The position numbers and the translations under genes are program-made. Source: Haplomitrium mnioides (Eukaryota > Marchantiophyta > Haplomitriopsida > Calobryales). From it: DNA of 30,409 nt. The DNA lies in the NCBI GenBank assembly GCA_049999725.1, contig JBNGIS010016056.1:1-30409 (forward strand), written 5' to 3'. Of this stretch, positions 28,000 through 30,409 are shown piece by piece. Within the stretch, counting starts at the first letter, position 1. Each line of letters opens with the position of its first letter. The notes below the pieces were generated by a model. That model was not told the DNA's origin. It made no database searches and was given only the letters and a program-made list of their open reading frames with translations.

Positions 28000-29090
28000 A
28001 CTTTGATGGCCACAAGCCAAACGCATGAAATCATCTTCAACGAGGTAGCTTGGTCATTGCTTCAAACTTGTCTTTAGCCAAAAAAAGACACTTGGTTTTG
28101 ACTCCATACTAAACCAAATACTCTCATGATTTCAAGAACCAAGATTTCTTAAGCAATATTTGACTTAGTCAAAGATGATGCATGTTGACTTTGGATAGGA
28201 TGATGTCCCAAAGCCAAACTTCATGCTAAATAACTCCTCCAATACTTTGCTTTCTTTGTGAATAGTGCATTCCAATCTTTAAATGCTTGGATGATTCTAC
28301 CTTTTGATCTTGACTTCCAATTTAACTGCTCCTAAACTTCTTTCCTTCAAACCAACTTCCTAGTCTAGTGTTGGCAACGATGTTTTACCTCATCTAATTG
28401 TCAAAGAAACTGGCTCACCTTGTAATATTTGGGCTTCAAAACAAATTTTTATGTTGTGAATTTTTCTAGTAGTATTATTTCTATTCTCTTTATCACAAGA
28501 ATTTTTACTTTCTTCCACTCTTTTCCAATAAAGAATTATGACTCACAATCATCTTGAGGTTGGCTGACTACTCTGCACTGGTTGCCTACCAATGATGCTG
28601 CTAATGCTAGCCTGTCAAATAACTACCAACACTTGCACTCCCTTCAGCCTGCAATGTTGGCAATTTTTACATTATGCTTTGCATTAACATATTGAATTTC
28701 AGCTAGACAACTCATCTCCTTCTATCATCATAAACCAATTAAGTAGGCTCTACAACCTTTTAGAGACTAATTGCTTCACAATCAACTTAGTTCCTAGGTC
28801 AATTCCTATGCTTAAAACTCCAACACATTTAAGTACTTCCTCCTTACCAAAGTCTAACAACAACCAATCTCCTCTGAAGTTAGCAAAACTGACTTGCTTT
28901 GCACACTTTGCATGATCATATTCAAATGATCTACAAAATTGATAAGAACTTGTCTTGCCTTAGAATAGATGCATGCACTTTCCCTTGCAAAAGAAGGCTA
29001 ACACTTCTTTCAATCACTCTAAACTTAAACACTACTTTACTCAAAAATTTGGAAAATTTTGCATGTATAGTTTTGTTGTAAAATGATCAA
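28000..29090 (-). other. R1 middle region, no clear protein
   Basis: Conserved with copy a at DNA level up to about 28960, but I cannot follow a protein frame on either strand. It may be an intron or untranslated part of the R1 gene. The plus ORF 28899-29081 is not supported. Confidence 0.4.
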
Positions 29091-29399
29091 AGAAAAGCAA
29101 TCCTCAGTGCATTGCACTAAGGAAATAAATACAAACATTTGATGGCTGGAATGTCACCCGTTAACTAGTATGTCTACTCAATAATTTTCTCTAGATCTAC
29201 TCTCCCATAGTCACCATGCATCTATCCCTAATTAATGCATTGTGAGTTCCCACCGCTTTGTCTACTGCTAGTGTCACTTCAACTACCACCAACTTCAGAG
29301 GCTAAGATATCAAAATTTGGTCCTCTTCAATGCTACACCTAGCTGAAGATTTGGGTTCTTCGGCTTCTTGATGTGACATTAAATCTTCATGTGTCTAAT

Positions 29400-30409
29400 T
29401 TGCTTCTTGGTTTGCTGCAATGATGTTGTAAATCAGGTGCTGAATGCTCATTTCAATCCAATCCAAAGTTTCTACCTTTATTTCTTGGACTTTTGTCTAG
29501 TTTATCTTTAGCCTTATAAGGGTTTTCAATAAATATTTTGAAAGTTCTCATTTCTCTCTATTTGCAAAGTCTTCTTGCCATTTGGCCAATTTGAGCTATA
29601 AAGTGTGGCTCCTTTCTTGTGCCACCTTGACTAATTGTTGCATCTTTTGCAAATGACAAACTTGATCTTTTAGTTGCACAATCTACTCCAATGACTTTTG
29701 ACATCTTTCATTCATCACGACCAAATTGACTTTGGCCATTTGCATGCTCTCTAAGTCAACATGACATTTTGTTTGTTCTCTTTCAAGGCTGTCCTTGAAT
29801 AGCTGCATCTTCTTTTTTCTTTCACTTAGAGTTGTTGACTTAGGTTTGCTTCATTGTTGTCTGCCCTTTCTTAAAATTTGGCATTTCTACAAGTTGATAA
29901 GATAAGAAGCATTTTTTTTCTTCTTTGGTTTCCACTTGCTTCCTTAACATTTTGATCTCTCCATGTTGCTCATCCAAAGCATTTATCAAGTCACAAATCA
30001 TGTCCTTTATTCTCAACTTAATTTTCAAAAGCATGGGTTCCCAACCTTCAGAGTCAAGCTCTTCACCTTCTCATTCTTGCTCTCTAGCCTCAAGCTTTTT
30101 TATTGAGCTTTCTTCCCTTTTCTTGGCATCAACTTTGGTTTGAGAGATCTACTTTTTTGGTATTAGTTTGTCTACCCTCTTTGTCACACAACTTCAGAGT
30201 GTCTCCCATTGACTCTAACCTTTTGACTTTGTGTTTGGATTCATCCTCATCAACCTATACTAGTGCAAATTCGACTACAAACAGCCGTTACTTTGAACTA
30301 GGAACAGGCTACTCAGAACATGAACTTTTTTTTTTGGGAAAATTTGTGATTTTTCATATCAAAAAACATCAAAAACAAGGAAAATTTTGAAAAACAAAAA
30401 GTACATGAG
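29400..30409 (-). pseudogene. Coiled-coil protein remnant of R1 (copy e), partial
   Basis: The minus ORF 29840-30034 contains MICDLINALDEQHGEIKMLR and FLSYQLVEMPNFKKGQ. Lower down, other frames give MQMAKVNLVVMNERCQKSLE, LKDQVCHLQKMQQLVKVAQE, LKLAKWQEDFANRE and MSIQHLIYNIIAANQEA. Each has an equivalent in order in copy b (11080-12000), including LKLSK.QEDFDN.EKWEF and SMQRLIYNITTTSQEA. Leu/Ile spacing and high Glu/Lys/Gln content indicate a long coiled coil. The copy is cut by the window end and broken by stops. Confidence 0.55.

Larger units (their letters stand above)
26650..30409 (-). repeat. Dispersed family R1, longest copy e (runs off the window)
   Basis: This copy links all the pieces seen elsewhere: 26650-27211 matches copy d, 27070-27750 matches copy c, 27760-28960 matches copy a, and 29090-30409 matches the lower part of copy b. 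All are in one orientation and colinear, showing one repeat of at least 3.7 kb. Coding vestiges are all on the minus strand: a coiled coil (29400-30409), a 68-codon ORF (27684-27890) and an acidic ORF (27272-27478). I found neither LTR ends, terminal inverted repeats, RT, integrase nor transposase motifs, so the class is unknown. Confidence 0.6.

Noticed and set aside
1-30409. tRNA, rRNA or other structured RNA genes
   Set aside because: No cloverleaf-like or rRNA-conserved segment was noticed on either strand by eye; a covariance-model scan was not possible.

Overview
This is a land-plant nuclear window: AT-rich, long poly-T/poly-A runs, plant-type Ty1-copia and Ty3-gypsy retrotransposons with plant-style LTRs and an initiator-Met-tRNA primer site, several microsatellites, and two assembly gaps of exactly 100 N (4049-4148 and 9507-9606). 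No intact gene is visible on either strand. No tRNA, rRNA, CRISPR array or bacterial signal was seen. Everything that looks coding is decayed: frames are kept over hundreds of bases but carry stops and frameshifts. All homology statements come from reading by eye, without database searches.

Layout. 1-3210: a plus-strand, intron-containing, decayed gene of unrecognised family, whose two large inferred introns carry a 24-bp quasi-palindromic minisatellite. 4600-5765: a partial copy of a dispersed family that I label R1. 5878-6378: three tandem units of about 166 bp, with an inverted fragment of the same unit at 6917-6962. 7996-8490: short tandem repeats (68-bp period). 8600-9360: low-complexity TTTCGAACTTTC-like sequence. 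9640-9980: a promoter/poly(A)-like block with (ATT)23. 10790-13310: a minus-strand R1 copy with a coiled-coil protein remnant. 13652-14655: a degenerate composite minisatellite. 14703-15254: a decayed coding remnant resembling the DUF7869 group of transposon-like proteins. 15845-16600: another R1 piece.

The clearest structure is a nested pair at 17086-25229. A minus-strand Ty1-copia element, with LTRs at 17086-17310 and 24996-25229 and near-identical 5-bp flanks (TTTAG/CTTAG), is split by a plus-strand Ty3-gypsy element at 18487-22172. The gypsy element has LTRs at 18487-18860 and 21765-22172 and a perfect 5-bp target duplication, GGCTT. The copia RNase H reading frame breaks at one side of the gypsy element and resumes at the other, which proves the order of insertion. 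Both elements are defective: the copia has lost gag, protease and most of integrase, and the gypsy has lost its zinc knuckle and integrase.

25245-30409: two further R1 copies in direct orientation. The longest (26650 to the window end) carries several minus-strand coding vestiges and a (TA)n tract. R1, seen in five partial copies with protein-level similarity between copies, is the best candidate here for an undescribed repeat family. The decayed gene at 81-3210 is the other unexplained coding signal.
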